Part shown: positions 23,818-32,854 of the stretch, in pieces | How the letters are laid out: each line of letters starts with the position of its first letter | Position numbering within the stretch: the first letter of the stretch is position 1 | Assembly: GCA_029266455.1 (NCBI GenBank) | Contig: JAQSWV010000022.1 | Coordinates: 1-41,405, forward strand | Reading direction: 5' to 3' | Source of the DNA: Nocardioidaceae bacterium | GTDB taxonomy: Bacteria; Actinomycetota; Actinomycetes; Propionibacteriales; Nocardioidaceae | Length of the DNA: 41,405 bases | The notes under the pieces: model-generated | The model's input: the letters and a program-made list of their open reading frames with translations, nothing else | Told to the model about the DNA's origin: nothing | Databases searched by the model: none | Position numbers and translations under genes: made by a program

Positions 23818-26076
23818 ATGCTGCTGCCGTCCGGCCTGAGGGGGGTGTGCCGGGCGGTGTTGCCGGCGGAGCTGCAGGCGGTGGTGCGGACCGCGTCGGT
23901 GGTGTCGATGGTGCTGATGCTGGTGCTGGTGCTGGCGGCGGCGTTGGCGGTGCCCCTGGCCGCACTGTCCGCCACGTCCGCCTCAGCAGCGACTCAGGAG
24001 GACCCACCGCTCAGCATCGAGATCACCTCCGTGACCCCGTCGGCACTGCGACCCGGCTCCCCCCTGCAGATCGACGGCGTCGTGACGAACGTGGACGATC
24101 AGGTTTGGAGCGAGCTCCAGGCGTACCTGGTGATCTCGACGAACCCTCTGACATCCCGTTCGGAGCTGGCCGCCGCGGCCGAGAGCCCGCCCGAGTCGTA
24201 CATCGGCGAGCGGCTCACCGAGTTCGGCAGCTTCTCCAGGCTGGGAAGCCTGGAGCGAGGCGCCTCGGCGGAGTTCTCCCTCGACGTGCCCTGGGCGACG
24301 CTCAAGACCATCGGGACCGATGGCGTGTACATCACCGGGGCCGAGGGCGTCTACACGGTCGGCGTGCAGATACTCGCCACCGACGAGAGCGGTATCCGCG
24401 ACCCCGTCAACGCGGTCGCCCGCGCCCGCACGTTCGTGCCCCTGAGGCAGCCGGCAGCCCAGGAGCGGCCGCGCCGCATCGCCGTCGGACTGCTGTGGCC
24501 CCTGCGCGAGGAACTGCTCCGACGGAGCAACGGCACCTACGTGCACGCCGACCGTCTCCGTGCGTCCCTGGCCCAGGGCGGTCGTCTGCGCTCCATGGTG
24601 GATCTCGCCGCTCAGGCGGGGGACGTCCCGGTGTCGCTGGTGGCCGACCCGGCTCTGCTGGACGCCGCCGAGGCCCTCGCGGCCGGCAGGTTCGGTCCAC
24701 CGGCGGCCACGGACGAGGCATCGGGATCCGGCGACACGACGGACGTCGTGTCCGGGGCCTCGCCACAGGCGGGCGACTGGCTGCAGGACGTAGCCGCGTT
24801 GTGGGAGTCCGCGGGCTGGGTCACCGGCTACGGCGAACCTGACCGCCTCACCGTGGCCGAGCAGGCCACCCCGCGGCTGCGGCGAGCGATCCTGCGTGCC
24901 GGCCGGCTCACCACGGAACGCGTGCTGGATGGGGACGCGCCCACCCTTGCCTTCACCGAGCCGGAGCGGGTCGGTGCCAGCACGCTGGTCGCGCTGGCCG
25001 GAGCCGCCGACGATCCGGTCGCGGTGCTCTCCTCCGAACGGCTGCGCGAGTGGGACGCCGGCCAGGGAGTCGCGTTGAGTGTGCCGACGACGGTCGACGA
25101 CGGCGACCTGCCGGTGCTGGTCGCCGATCCGGCCCTCGCCGCCGGCGGGCCCGCGCCGGGGGACCGCTACAGCGCGCTGCAGATGCGCCAGCGCCTGCTG
25201 TCCGAGACAGCGCTGCTGTCGATGCGGGGCGGCACCGCGGGCGCCGGGAGCCCCGCGTCAGCCCTCTTCGTGCCTCCACCGGACTGGAACCCCGGCCCGT
25301 TCTGGAACGACTCCGGGTTCTTCGCCGGCCTACGGACGCCGTGGTTGCGGCCGACGCCGGTCGACACCCTGTTGGCGAGGTCGACGCGGTACTCCGGCGG
25401 CGTCGCCGAGGCGGAACCGGCACCGCAGAGCGATTCAGCGGCCCTGCTCGACCCCGAGCTCGTGGACGCCTCCGCCAGCATCGCGCGCCGAACCTCCACG
25501 CTGTCCGCCCTGGTGGGGGGCGACCCCGACCTGGCCGCGTGGTACTCCGCGGCCGCCGCGCTGGGCATGTCCCGGTACGGCCACGACGACGCGGCCCGAC
25601 GGCTGGCGGTCACGCAGCGCGCTGCGTCCGCCCTGAAACGCGAGCTCGGCAAAGTGCGACTGGAGGGGCCGTCGTTCGTGACGCTCTCCAGCTCTCGCGG
25701 CCGCTTCGGCGTGTCGATCACCAACGGCCTCGACCGTTCGATCACCGTGGGAGTGCGGGCCAAGGCATTCGCCCGCGGGCTCCAGTTCCAGACCGGTGAC
25801 CCGGTGACCGTGGGTCCCGGACAGCGCCAGACCGTCTTCGTCGACACCCGGGCCGACGGCAACCAGGTGGCCAGGGGACAAGTGGTGCTCGTCACCAAGG
25901 GCGGCGAGCAGTTCGGGCGGCAGCTCGACTTCTCCGTGCGCTCGAGCATCGTCGGGGTGGTCATCTGGGTCGTCGTCGCCGTGGCGGGGCTGCTCCTCCT
26001 GATCGCGATCACCCGCCGGGTGCTGACCCGGATCCGCAGCCGATCCGCCCGGCCCGGCGCGGTGGCCGGCACGTGA
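23818..26076 (+). CDS. DUF6049-like secreted, membrane-anchored protein
   Basis: 752 residues. An N-terminal hydrophobic segment (about 25-50) ends at ATSASA, a likely signal peptidase site, and a C-terminal helix (VVIWVVVAVAGLLLLIAI) with a basic tail anchors the protein so that most of it is outside the membrane. The outer part has Ig-like strands near both ends (PSALRPGSPLQIDGVVTN and SITVGVRAKAFARG) around a central domain. It corresponds in place and layout to the large protein encoded before mviN in mycobacteria (Rv3909) and Streptomyces. Its stop overlaps the murJ start (GTGA), suggesting joint work in lipid II handling or wall assembly. The function is unknown. Start uncertain: I use the ATG that gives a normal signal peptide. 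Confidence 0.85.
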   Translation: MLLPSGLRGVCRAVLPAELQAVVRTASVVSMVLMLVLVLAAALAVPLAALSATSASAATQEDPPLSIEITSVTPSALRPGSPLQIDGVVTNVDDQVWSELQAYLVISTNPLTSRSELAAAAESPPESYIGERLTEFGSFSRLGSLERGASAEFSLDVPWATLKTIGTDGVYITGAEGVYTVGVQILATDESGIRDPVNAVARARTFVPLRQPAAQERPRRIAVGLLWPLREELLRRSNGTYVHADRLRASLAQGGRLRSMVDLAAQAGDVPVSLVADPALLDAAEALAAGRFGPPAATDEASGSGDTTDVVSGASPQAGDWLQDVAALWESAGWVTGYGEPDRLTVAEQATPRLRRAILRAGRLTTERVLDGDAPTLAFTEPERVGASTLVALAGAADDPVAVLSSERLREWDAGQGVALSVPTTVDDGDLPVLVADPALAAGGPAPGDRYSALQMRQRLLSETALLSMRGGTAGAGSPASALFVPPPDWNPGPFWNDSGFFAGLRTPWLRPTPVDTLLARSTRYSGGVAEAEPAPQSDSAALLDPELVDASASIARRTSTLSALVGGDPDLAAWYSAAAALGMSRYGHDDAARRLAVTQRAASALKRELGKVRLEGPSFVTLSSSRGRFGVSITNGLDRSITVGVRAKAFARGLQFQTGDPVTVGPGQRQTVFVDTRADGNQVARGQVVLVTKGGEQFGRQLDFSVRSSIVGVVIWVVVAVAGLLLLIAITRRVLTRIRSRSARPGAVAGT

Positions 26077-27746
26077 CCGGCGGACCCGACCCGGACTCCG
26101 AGGGATCACCGGAACGCGACCGGAGCCGACTGCTGTCGGCCGGCGCCCTGATGGCCGCGGGGACCATCGTGTCGAGGCTGACCGGGTTCGTCCGCAGTGC
26201 GCTGCTGCTCGCGGTGCTCGGCAAGTCACTGGATGCCGACATCTTCGCGACCGCCAACACGCTGCCGAACTCGATGTACATCCTGGTCGCCGGCGGCATC
26301 TTCAACGTGGTGCTGGTGCCTCAGCTCGTCCGGGCCATGCGGTCCGACGCCGATGGCGGGGAGGCCTTCGCCGAGCGGCTGTTGAGCCTCGGTGTCCTGG
26401 TCCTGGTGGGCGCCACCGCGGCCCTGACCGCTCTGGTACCGGTCCTGGCGCACGTGATCTTCAGCGCCGAGCTGTTCACGGCCGAGCTCGCCGCCCAGCG
26501 CCAGTCCGCGTACGCGCTGATGTTCTGGTGCATGCCTCAGGTCTTCTTCTACGGGGTCTTCGTGCTCGTGGGCCAGGTGCTCAACTCACGTGAGCGCTTC
26601 GGTCCGATGATGTGGGCGCCGATCGTCAACAACGTCGTCGCGTGCGCCGCCCTCGGCACCTACGCCGCCATCTGGGGAACCTCCGACGGCAGCGACGGCT
26701 TCACCACCGCTCAGGAGGTGCTGCTCGGCGCCAGCGCGACCCTGGGCATCGCCATCCAGGCCCTGGTGCTGGTGCCCTACGCACGGTCGGCGGGCTTCAC
26801 CTTCCGGTTCCGCCGCGACCTGCGCGGTGTCGGGCTCGGCCGCACCCTTCGGCTGGGCTCCTGGACGCTCGGGTTCGTGATCGCCAGCCAGGTGTCGTTC
26901 GTGGTGGTGACCAGGCTCGCCACCGGCTCGTCCACCGAGGCGGCGCTGACTGGTGGCGGCTCCAACGGGGTCGCCGTCTACCAGGGAGCCTTCCTGGTCA
27001 CCCAGGTGCCGCACGCCATCATCACGGTGTCGCTGGTCACGGCCACGATGCCGCTGCTGTCCCGACTCTCGGTGGACGGCGAGACGGCGCGGATGCGCGA
27101 CGAGCTGCGGTCCACGCTGCGGCTGGTGCTGGTGGCGATCGTCCCGATGGCGGTGGCCCTCGGATGCCTTGGGTCCACGCTCGCCGTCGTGCTGTTCTCC
27201 TACGGCGCCCTGGACGGCGGCACGGCGCCGATCGGCTGGACCCTGATGGCGTTCGCGCCCGGGCTCGTGCTGTTCACGGTGCACTACCTCATGCTGCGCG
27301 GCTTCTACGCCCGGGAGGACACGCGCACGCCCTTCCTGGTCCAGCTCGGGGTCTCAGGGTCGAACATCGCCGCCGCGATCGCCCTCACCCGCGATGCACC
27401 GACGGACCAGATCGCGACCAGGCTGGCTCTGGCGTACGGCGTTGCGTACCTGGTCGGGTCGGTCGCGTCGACGCTGGTGCTGTCGCGCCGGATCGGGGGG
27501 CTGGGGGACCGGACGATGTTTGCGTTCACGGCCCGACTGGTCGCCGCGTGCGTGGCGTCCGCCCTGGTCATGCTGGGCCTTCCGGTCCTGCTCGAGCAGG
27601 TGGGAGTGGCGAGCGGCGATGCCGGGGCGGCGCTGGTCGTTCTCGTCGGCGCCGGTGGCATCGGTGCGCTGACCTACCTGGTCGTTGCGCCGCTGCTGGG
27701 GCTGCGCGAGGTGCGGGCGTTGCTGGCAGCGGTGACTCGCCGATAG
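26073..27746 (+). CDS. murJ: Lipid II flippase MurJ (MviN)
   Basis: 557 residues with fourteen predicted helices of the MOP exporter superfamily. Helix 1 carries the MurJ hallmark TIVSRLTGFVRSALL with the conserved arginines, followed by DADIFATANTLPN; later landmarks are QVFFYGVFVLVGQVLNSRERFGPMMWAPI and a long TM7-8 region. MurJ moves lipid-linked peptidoglycan precursor across the plasma membrane. It is the short form: mycobacterial MviN carries an extra pseudokinase and extracellular domain in the same chain, which here are encoded by the next gene, 96 bases downstream. The GTG start overlaps the DUF6049 stop. Confidence 0.96.
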   Translation: MTGGPDPDSEGSPERDRSRLLSAGALMAAGTIVSRLTGFVRSALLLAVLGKSLDADIFATANTLPNSMYILVAGGIFNVVLVPQLVRAMRSDADGGEAFAERLLSLGVLVLVGATAALTALVPVLAHVIFSAELFTAELAAQRQSAYALMFWCMPQVFFYGVFVLVGQVLNSRERFGPMMWAPIVNNVVACAALGTYAAIWGTSDGSDGFTTAQEVLLGASATLGIAIQALVLVPYARSAGFTFRFRRDLRGVGLGRTLRLGSWTLGFVIASQVSFVVVTRLATGSSTEAALTGGGSNGVAVYQGAFLVTQVPHAIITVSLVTATMPLLSRLSVDGETARMRDELRSTLRLVLVAIVPMAVALGCLGSTLAVVLFSYGALDGGTAPIGWTLMAFAPGLVLFTVHYLMLRGFYAREDTRTPFLVQLGVSGSNIAAAIALTRDAPTDQIATRLALAYGVAYLVGSVASTLVLSRRIGGLGDRTMFAFTARLVAACVASALVMLGLPVLLEQVGVASGDAGAALVVLVGAGGIGALTYLVVAPLLGLREVRALLAAVTRR

Positions 27747-27842
27747 TCGAGCCCGGGCGAGCGAATCAGCGCCGCGTCCGCGCCTGCGCATCTACCATGG
27801 CGAGGACGACCGACGACGCAACGACGCGCGGGACGAGGGACG

Positions 27843-29585
27843 GTGCACGCGGACACCTTGAGCCCCGGCACACAGCTCGCCGGGCGCTTCCGGATCGAGG
27901 ATCTGGTGGGCGAGACCCCCAGATCGCAGACCTGGCGCGCCCTGGACCGCATCCTCGACCGCTCGGTCAGCGTCCAGGTGATCGCCAGCGACGACGACTC
28001 GAGCGTCGCCTTCCTCATGGCCGCACGGGCCGCCACCGCGGTCGACGACCCCCGGTTCCTGCGCGTTCTCGACGCCGCCAGGGAGGCGGACAACACGTAC
28101 GTGGTCCGGGAATGGGCCCGTGGCGTCGCCCTGGACACCGTGCTGCAGCAAGGACCGCTCCCCGCACCGCGCGCGGTCGAGCTGGTGCGTGAGGTCGCCG
28201 AGGCGCTCGCCGCTGCGCACCGGGTGGGCGTCCAGCACGGGCGCATCGACCCGTCCCGCATCATCGTCAAGCACAACGGGGCCATCCGGGTGCTCGGCCT
28301 GGCCACCGACCTGGCACTGCACGCACCCGCGACTGCACCGGGGACCGGAGCACCGGGGGCACCGGCCGGAGGCATCTCCGCCCCCGCGCCGCCGGCCGGA
28401 GCCCCGAGCGGGAGCACCGCCGGGACCTCCCCCGGGTTGTCGGCCGCAGCCGCGAACGGCGCGCCTAACCCGGGCGGGGAGCCGTCCGACCACCGCCAGG
28501 CGGAGCACGCGGAACAGGCCCGGCAGGCCGACGTGACGGCGCTGGGGCGGCTGCTCTACGCCTGCCTGGTCGCCCGCTGGCCGGGGGGCCGTGACCTCGG
28601 TCTGCCGTCTGCCCCGACCGAGCACGGGCGGTTGCTGCGTCCCCGGCAGGTACGGGCCGGGGTGCCGCCGGCGGTGGACGATGTCGTCGACCGCATCCTC
28701 GGGACCCCGCCGCGCCATCATGCGACGCCGCTCGCGACGGCAGACGACGTGGCCCTGGTGCTGGCCGGGCTCTCCGACGGCACCGAGACCGTTCAGGCCT
28801 ACGCCGACGACGTCGTCACGCCGCACTCAGTGCTCCCGACCGCCCCGGACCCCACCGGGCCACCACCCGCCATCCACCAGGTGCTCCCTCCGCGTACGGG
28901 ACCGTCTGCGCCGTCCGCCACCCCCGATCCGCCACCGCCGCACACCGGCGCACGGCTGCCGGTGTGGGTCGGTGTCGCCCTGCTCGTGGCGCTGACGGTC
29001 GTGCTCGGGATCCTGGTCTCCCAGGTGGGCTCGGGTGTGCTGCCCACCTTCGAGCCCGACAACAGGAGTGCACCGAGCTCTACTCGGTCGTCCGCGGACC
29101 CGGACGGCGCCAAGCCACTGCAGATCGCCGCCGTCAGCGACTTCGACCCCCAGGGCGACGATGGCGCCGAGAACCCCGATGAGGTGCCGGCAGCCCATGA
29201 CGGCGATCCGACCACGGCCTGGACGACCTCCACCTATCTCAACTTCTCCGCGCTCGGCAATCTCAAGGACGGTGTCGGGCTGCTGATCGACCTCGGGCAG
29301 CAGCGCGAGGTGACCACGGTCGACCTGACCCTGAGCGGCGGGCCGACCGCGTTCACCGTGTACGCGGACCCGGGTGCGTCGTCCCCGCCTGACACCGTGG
29401 ACGACCTCACGGCGGTGGACGAGGTCTCGACCAAGCCCGCCGCCCCCGACGAGGCCGTGCAGGCATCGGTGACAAGCGACGACCCGGTGCGCACGCGCTA
29501 TCTCGTGGTGTGGCTGACGGACCTTCCGCCGAACGGCGAGGGTGACTTCGAGGGCTCGATCGCGGAGATGGTCGTGCGCGGATGA
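27843..29585 (+). CDS. Membrane pseudokinase with discoidin-like C-terminal domain
   Basis: 580 residues. Residues 1-160 follow the protein-kinase fold (GTQLAGRFRIEDLVG, then VVREWARGVALDTVL, then HGRIDPSRIIV), but catalytic residues are gone: the glycine loop is absent, the beta-3 lysine is Q45 in VSVQVI, the HRD aspartate context reads HGRIDPS and DFG reads GLATD. A Pro/Ala linker inserts within the C-lobe, then another low-complexity stretch leads to one membrane helix (about 373-395) and an extracellular beta domain resembling F5/8 type C folds (HDGDPTTAWTTSTY, VGLLIDLGQQREVTTVDLTL). This is the same domain order as the C-terminal part of mycobacterial MviN, whose pseudokinase is bound by the FHA protein FhaA. 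The sigM start overlaps its stop. Confidence 0.87.
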   Translation: MHADTLSPGTQLAGRFRIEDLVGETPRSQTWRALDRILDRSVSVQVIASDDDSSVAFLMAARAATAVDDPRFLRVLDAAREADNTYVVREWARGVALDTVLQQGPLPAPRAVELVREVAEALAAAHRVGVQHGRIDPSRIIVKHNGAIRVLGLATDLALHAPATAPGTGAPGAPAGGISAPAPPAGAPSGSTAGTSPGLSAAAANGAPNPGGEPSDHRQAEHAEQARQADVTALGRLLYACLVARWPGGRDLGLPSAPTEHGRLLRPRQVRAGVPPAVDDVVDRILGTPPRHHATPLATADDVALVLAGLSDGTETVQAYADDVVTPHSVLPTAPDPTGPPPAIHQVLPPRTGPSAPSATPDPPPPHTGARLPVWVGVALLVALTVVLGILVSQVGSGVLPTFEPDNRSAPSSTRSSADPDGAKPLQIAAVSDFDPQGDDGAENPDEVPAAHDGDPTTAWTTSTYLNFSALGNLKDGVGLLIDLGQQREVTTVDLTLSGGPTAFTVYADPGASSPPDTVDDLTAVDEVSTKPAAPDEAVQASVTSDDPVRTRYLVVWLTDLPPNGEGDFEGSIAEMVVRG

Positions 29586-30328
29586 CCGGGGGGTCCTCCT
29601 CCGGCTCCTCCTCCGCCGACTCCACCGACCAGCAGGCCGACCGTCGCCCGACCGACGAGGGCCCACCGGACGACCACACCTTGCTGCGTCGGCACGTCGA
29701 GGGCGACGGCGACGCGTTCGGCGAGCTGGTGCGACGCCACCGCAACCGTCTCTGGGCCGTCGCCCTGCGAACGACGGCCGATCCCGAGGAGGCCGCCGAC
29801 GCCCTGCAGGACGCCCTGCTGTCGGCATTCCGCCGGGCCGAGGGGTTCCGCGGGGACTCCGCCGTGACGACCTGGCTGCACCGCATCGTGGTCAACGCCT
29901 GCCTCGACCGGGCGCGGCGGAACAAGGTGCGGGCCAGTGAGCCCCTGCCCGAGGCAGCCGAACCGGTTGCTCCGGGCCGGCATCCCTCGGTGGAGGAGCA
30001 CGTGGAGCAGGTCGACCAGCGCCAGGCGGTGCTGGCCGCGCTGCGGACCCTGCCGGCGGATCAGCGGGCCGCGGTGGTCCTCGTCGACATGGAGGGATAC
30101 TCCGTCGACGAGGCCGCGGGGATGCTCGAGTGTGCGCCCGGCACGATCAAGAGCCGGTGCTCTCGAGGGCGTGCCCGCCTGCTGCCGCTGCTCGCCGACT
30201 GGCGGACCACCTCACCGAGGTCCGTGGAACCCACCGGCGAGCCTGCGCGTCACACCGAGGCAGCCCGGTCGCGCACCGCGTCCGGCCCACCGGGCACCGC
30301 CCCTGGCCAGGAGCAGGAGGTGACCTGA
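29582..30328 (+). CDS. sigM: ECF sigma factor (SigM-like)
   Basis: 248 residues. Sigma region 2 spans about 33-105 (DDHTLLRRHVEGDGDAFGELVRRH, DALQDALLSAFRRAEGFRG, TTWLHRIVVNACLDRARR) and region 4 about 145-200 (LRTLPADQRAAVVLVDMEGYSVDEAAGML then APGTIKSRCSRGRARL). ECF sigma factors direct RNA polymerase to stress promoters. The linker and the 45-residue C-terminal tail are Pro/Ala-rich. The ATG overlaps the pseudokinase stop (ATGA) and the anti-sigma start overlaps its own stop. The order murJ-pseudokinase-sigM-anti-sigma-trxB-trxA matches mycobacteria and Streptomyces, hence the name; the target promoters are unknown here. Confidence 0.93.
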   Translation: MTGGSSSGSSSADSTDQQADRRPTDEGPPDDHTLLRRHVEGDGDAFGELVRRHRNRLWAVALRTTADPEEAADALQDALLSAFRRAEGFRGDSAVTTWLHRIVVNACLDRARRNKVRASEPLPEAAEPVAPGRHPSVEEHVEQVDQRQAVLAALRTLPADQRAAVVLVDMEGYSVDEAAGMLECAPGTIKSRCSRGRARLLPLLADWRTTSPRSVEPTGEPARHTEAARSRTASGPPGTAPGQEQEVT

Positions 30329-31167
30329 TGGCGGACGCGGAAGACCGACATCCCCCCGAGCCGGAGAGCGCCCACGTCCGTGCCGAGCAGGTCGCTGATC
30401 TGCTGGAGGGCCTGCTGCCCGATGCCGAGGCCGCGACGGTGGCTGCCCACCTCGACGAGTGTGCCGAGTGCGCGAACCTGCACACCCGACTCACGGAGCT
30501 TCCCGCCACGCTGCTCGCGGAACCCGTGCCGCCGATGCCGGCGGACGTGGCCGCCCGCCTGGACGCAGCGCTTGCCGAGGCCGCGTCCGAGCGGCTCGCC
30601 ACTGGGCACGCTGGCGCTCCCGACCACACCGGCGCCCACCCCAGCACCGTCACCTCGCTCGCCGACCGACGCCGCCGGTTCCTGACCCGCTCCGGGACCG
30701 GCCTGGCGGCCGCGGCCGCCGTCATCGTCGGTGTCGTCGTGGTCGGTGACGTCTTCGATCGCAACGGCGATGGGGCCGACTCCGCGGCGGGCGGCTCCTC
30801 CGAGGTCAGCCAGCCGGACCAGGCGAGCCCGGAGTCGGCCGACCTCGTGCGGGCCCGACCACCCCGCCTCAGCGCCGACGACTTCAGGGCCGGCGTGGCG
30901 GGCCTCCTCTCGGGGGCACGTCCCGACGGTCGGCGGCCGGCGCCCGGCACCGAGCAGTACGCACGGGTGCTGCCGACCGCCTGCTCCGCGGCCGCGCTGC
31001 GCTCCGCCGGCATCCCGGGCGCTGCCGGCCCACAGGTCCTGCTCGACGGCATGCCGGTGACCCTGGTCACCAGTGGTCCTCCCCGACGCAGTCTGGTCAC
31101 GGCCTACAGCTGCGCAGCCGGCCAGCCGGTCGAACAGGCCCGGACGTACGTCGACCTGGTCCGCTGA
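30328..31167 (+). CDS. Zinc-type transmembrane anti-sigma factor of SigM
   Basis: 279 residues. A cytoplasmic zinc anti-sigma (ZAS) motif is visible: H41, C45 and C48 in HLDECAEC. One membrane helix lies at about 122-140 (SGTGLAAAAAVIVGVVVVG), and the rest is an extracytoplasmic domain with two cysteines (LPTACSAAALR and VTAYSCAAG) that could form a disulfide. It should hold SigM at the membrane until a signal arrives. The ATG overlaps the sigM stop by one base, with AGGAGG seven bases before, so the pair is made together. Whether release uses redox change at the zinc site or proteolysis cannot be told. Confidence 0.9.
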   Translation: MADAEDRHPPEPESAHVRAEQVADLLEGLLPDAEAATVAAHLDECAECANLHTRLTELPATLLAEPVPPMPADVAARLDAALAEAASERLATGHAGAPDHTGAHPSTVTSLADRRRRFLTRSGTGLAAAAAVIVGVVVVGDVFDRNGDGADSAAGGSSEVSQPDQASPESADLVRARPPRLSADDFRAGVAGLLSGARPDGRRPAPGTEQYARVLPTACSAAALRSAGIPGAAGPQVLLDGMPVTLVTSGPPRRSLVTAYSCAAGQPVEQARTYVDLVR

Positions 31168-31178
31168 GGCCGTACGGC

Positions 31179-31204
31179 GGAATCGGCCACCCGTACGATG
31201 CGTT
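31179..31204 (+). promoter_or_regulatory. Sigma-R/SigH-type promoter upstream of trxB
   Basis: GGAAT at 31179-31183, then exactly 18 bases, then GTT at 31202-31204 (within CGTTG). This matches the consensus GGAAT-N18-GTT of the thiol-oxidative-stress sigma factors of Streptomyces and Mycobacterium, whose classic targets are the trx genes. Transcription would start about 30 bases before the trxB GTG. The match is exact and in the expected place; use by that sigma factor is inference. Confidence 0.75.
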
Positions 31205-31240
31205 GAGGCTGAGTGATACCGACGCACGAGACGAGGCAGT

Positions 31241-32257
31241 GTGACCAGCACCAGCAGCTTCCGGACAGCTTCCGACGACGCGGCGCAGAACGCAGACGAG
31301 CCAGTGCGTGATGTGATCGTGATCGGGTCGGGCCCCGCCGGCTACACCGCGGCGATGTACGCCGCCCGTGCGCAGCTCGAGCCGCTGGTGTTCGAGGGCT
31401 CGGTGACGGCCGGCGGCGCGCTCATGACGACGACCGAGGTGGAGAACTACCCCGGCTTCCGGGACGGGATCAACGGGCCGGACCTGATGGACCAGATGCG
31501 CTCGCAGGCCGAGCGCTTCGGCGCCCAGCTGATCCCTGACGACGTCACCGGTGCGGAGCTGGCCGGCGACATCAAGGTCGTCCGGACGGCCGACGGGACC
31601 GAGCACCGCGCCAGGGCCGTCGTGCTGGCCATGGGGTCGCGCTATCGCAAGCTCGGGCTGCCCGACGAGGAGCGTCTGGTCGGGCACGGGGTGAGCTACT
31701 GCGCCACCTGTGACGGATTCTTCTTCCGTGAGCACGACATCGCGGTCGTCGGCGGCGGTGACTCGGCGGTCGAGGAGGCGACGTTCCTCACCAAGTTCGG
31801 CCGGTCCGTGACCATGGTGGTGCGCCGCGACGAGCTGCGCGCCAGCAAGATCATGCAGCAGCGCGCGCTGGCCGACCCCAAGATCACCATCGCCTGGAAC
31901 AGCGTCGTGGAACAGCTGCACGGCGACGACCGACTGACCGGACTCACGCTCCGCGACACGGTCAACGGCGAGACCCGCGAGCTGGCGTCGAGTGGCCTGT
32001 TCGTAGCCATCGGTCACGACCCCCGCTCGGAGCTGGTGAAGGGACAGGTCGAGCTCGACGCCGACGGCTACGTCGTCGTCGATGCGCCGTCCACGTACAC
32101 GACGCTTCCCGGCGTGTTCGCCGCCGGCGACCTCGTGGACCACCGCTACCGGCAGGCGATCACCGCGGCCGGGACCGGATGCGCGGCGGCGATCGACGCC
32201 GAACGCTGGTTGGCCGACCTCGCCGATCCCGCGGACCGCGAGCCCCACAGCGAGTGA
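31241..32257 (+). CDS. trxB: Thioredoxin reductase
   Basis: 338 residues of the low-molecular-weight bacterial type. FAD-binding GSGPAG lies at 29-34, the redox-active cysteines are C154 and C157 (CATC), the NADPH motif is [10 protein letters not shown] (171-180), and the C-terminal FAD motif reads [10 protein letters not shown]. It transfers electrons from NADPH to thioredoxin. The first 20 residues before the Rossmann strand are an Ala/Ser-rich extension. The GTG start follows the sigma-R-like promoter. trxA follows after 208 bases, a wider gap than the operon upstream, so trxA may also have its own promoter. Confidence 0.97.
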   Translation: MTSTSSFRTASDDAAQNADEPVRDVIVIGSGPAGYTAAMYAARAQLEPLVFEGSVTAGGALMTTTEVENYPGFRDGINGPDLMDQMRSQAERFGAQLIPDDVTGAELAGDIKVVRTADGTEHRARAVVLAMGSRYRKLGLPDEERLVGHGVSYCATCDGFFFREHDIAVVGGGDSAVEEATFLTKFGRSVTMVVRRDELRASKIMQQRALADPKITIAWNSVVEQLHGDDRLTGLTLRDTVNGETRELASSGLFVAIGHDPRSELVKGQVELDADGYVVVDAPSTYTTLPGVFAAGDLVDHRYRQAITAAGTGCAAAIDAERWLADLADPADREPHSE

Positions 32258-32465
32258 CCACAGCCACCGGCAGCGAGGGAATGCAGACCCCGCTGCGGCG
32301 GTTGTCCCCGACGAGTAGCGCGGTTCCCCAACGCACCCGGACCGCCCGGCCGACCCGATTCGTCCCTTCGTCCCTGCCGGTCCGACACACCCGAGCACCC
32401 GATGACCCAGACCACTCGATAGCGCACGCAACCGAGAAGCCCTACCTACCGCCGAGGAGCACACC

Positions 32466-32792
32466 GTGGCAAACATCCAGGCCGTGACCGACGCCGACTT
32501 CGCGACGACCGTGCTGGGCGCGGACAAGCCCGTCGTCGTCGACTTCTGGGCGGAATGGTGCGGTCCGTGCCGCCAGGTGCAGCCCATCCTGAACGAGATC
32601 GCCGACGAGCACGGCGACAAGATCACCGTGGTCAAGATGAACGTCGACGAGAACCCGCAGACGCCGGCCACCTACCGCGTCACCGGCATCCCGACCATGA
32701 ACGTCTACTCCGGTGGCGAGGTCGTGAAGTCCATCGTGGGCGCCAGGCCCAAGGCCGCACTGCTCGACCAGCTGGACGAGTTCCTGGTCTGA
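32466..32792 (+). CDS. trxA: Thioredoxin
   Basis: 108 residues, the normal length. The active site is WCGPC (C32, C35) in VVVDFWAEWCGPCRQVQP, and the cis-proline loop reads GIPTMNVY. It reduces protein disulfides and receives electrons from the trxB product. The GTG start has GAGGAG about six bases upstream. It closes the rightward run, and a convergent hairpin follows. Confidence 0.98.
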   Translation: MANIQAVTDADFATTVLGADKPVVVDFWAEWCGPCRQVQPILNEIADEHGDKITVVKMNVDENPQTPATYRVTGIPTMNVYSGGEVVKSIVGARPKAALLDQLDEFLV

Positions 32793-32809
32793 GGCGCTCG
32801 GCTCCGCTC

Positions 32810-32830
32810 GGTCCGGATCCGCGCCGGACC
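32810..32830. terminator. Hairpin terminator between trxA and the GNAT gene
   Basis: GGTCCGG, 7-base loop ATCCGCG, CCGGACC: a perfect 7-bp stem in the 62-bp gap between two converging genes. There is no T-run, as often in actinobacteria. It could end transcription from both sides. Confidence 0.55.
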
Positions 32831-32854
32831 CGCGCCGACCCGCTCTCACGCCCG

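Noticed and set aside
27843-29585. Active Ser/Thr protein kinase
   Set aside because: The glycine loop, ATP lysine and DFG are all missing, so catalysis is unlikely.
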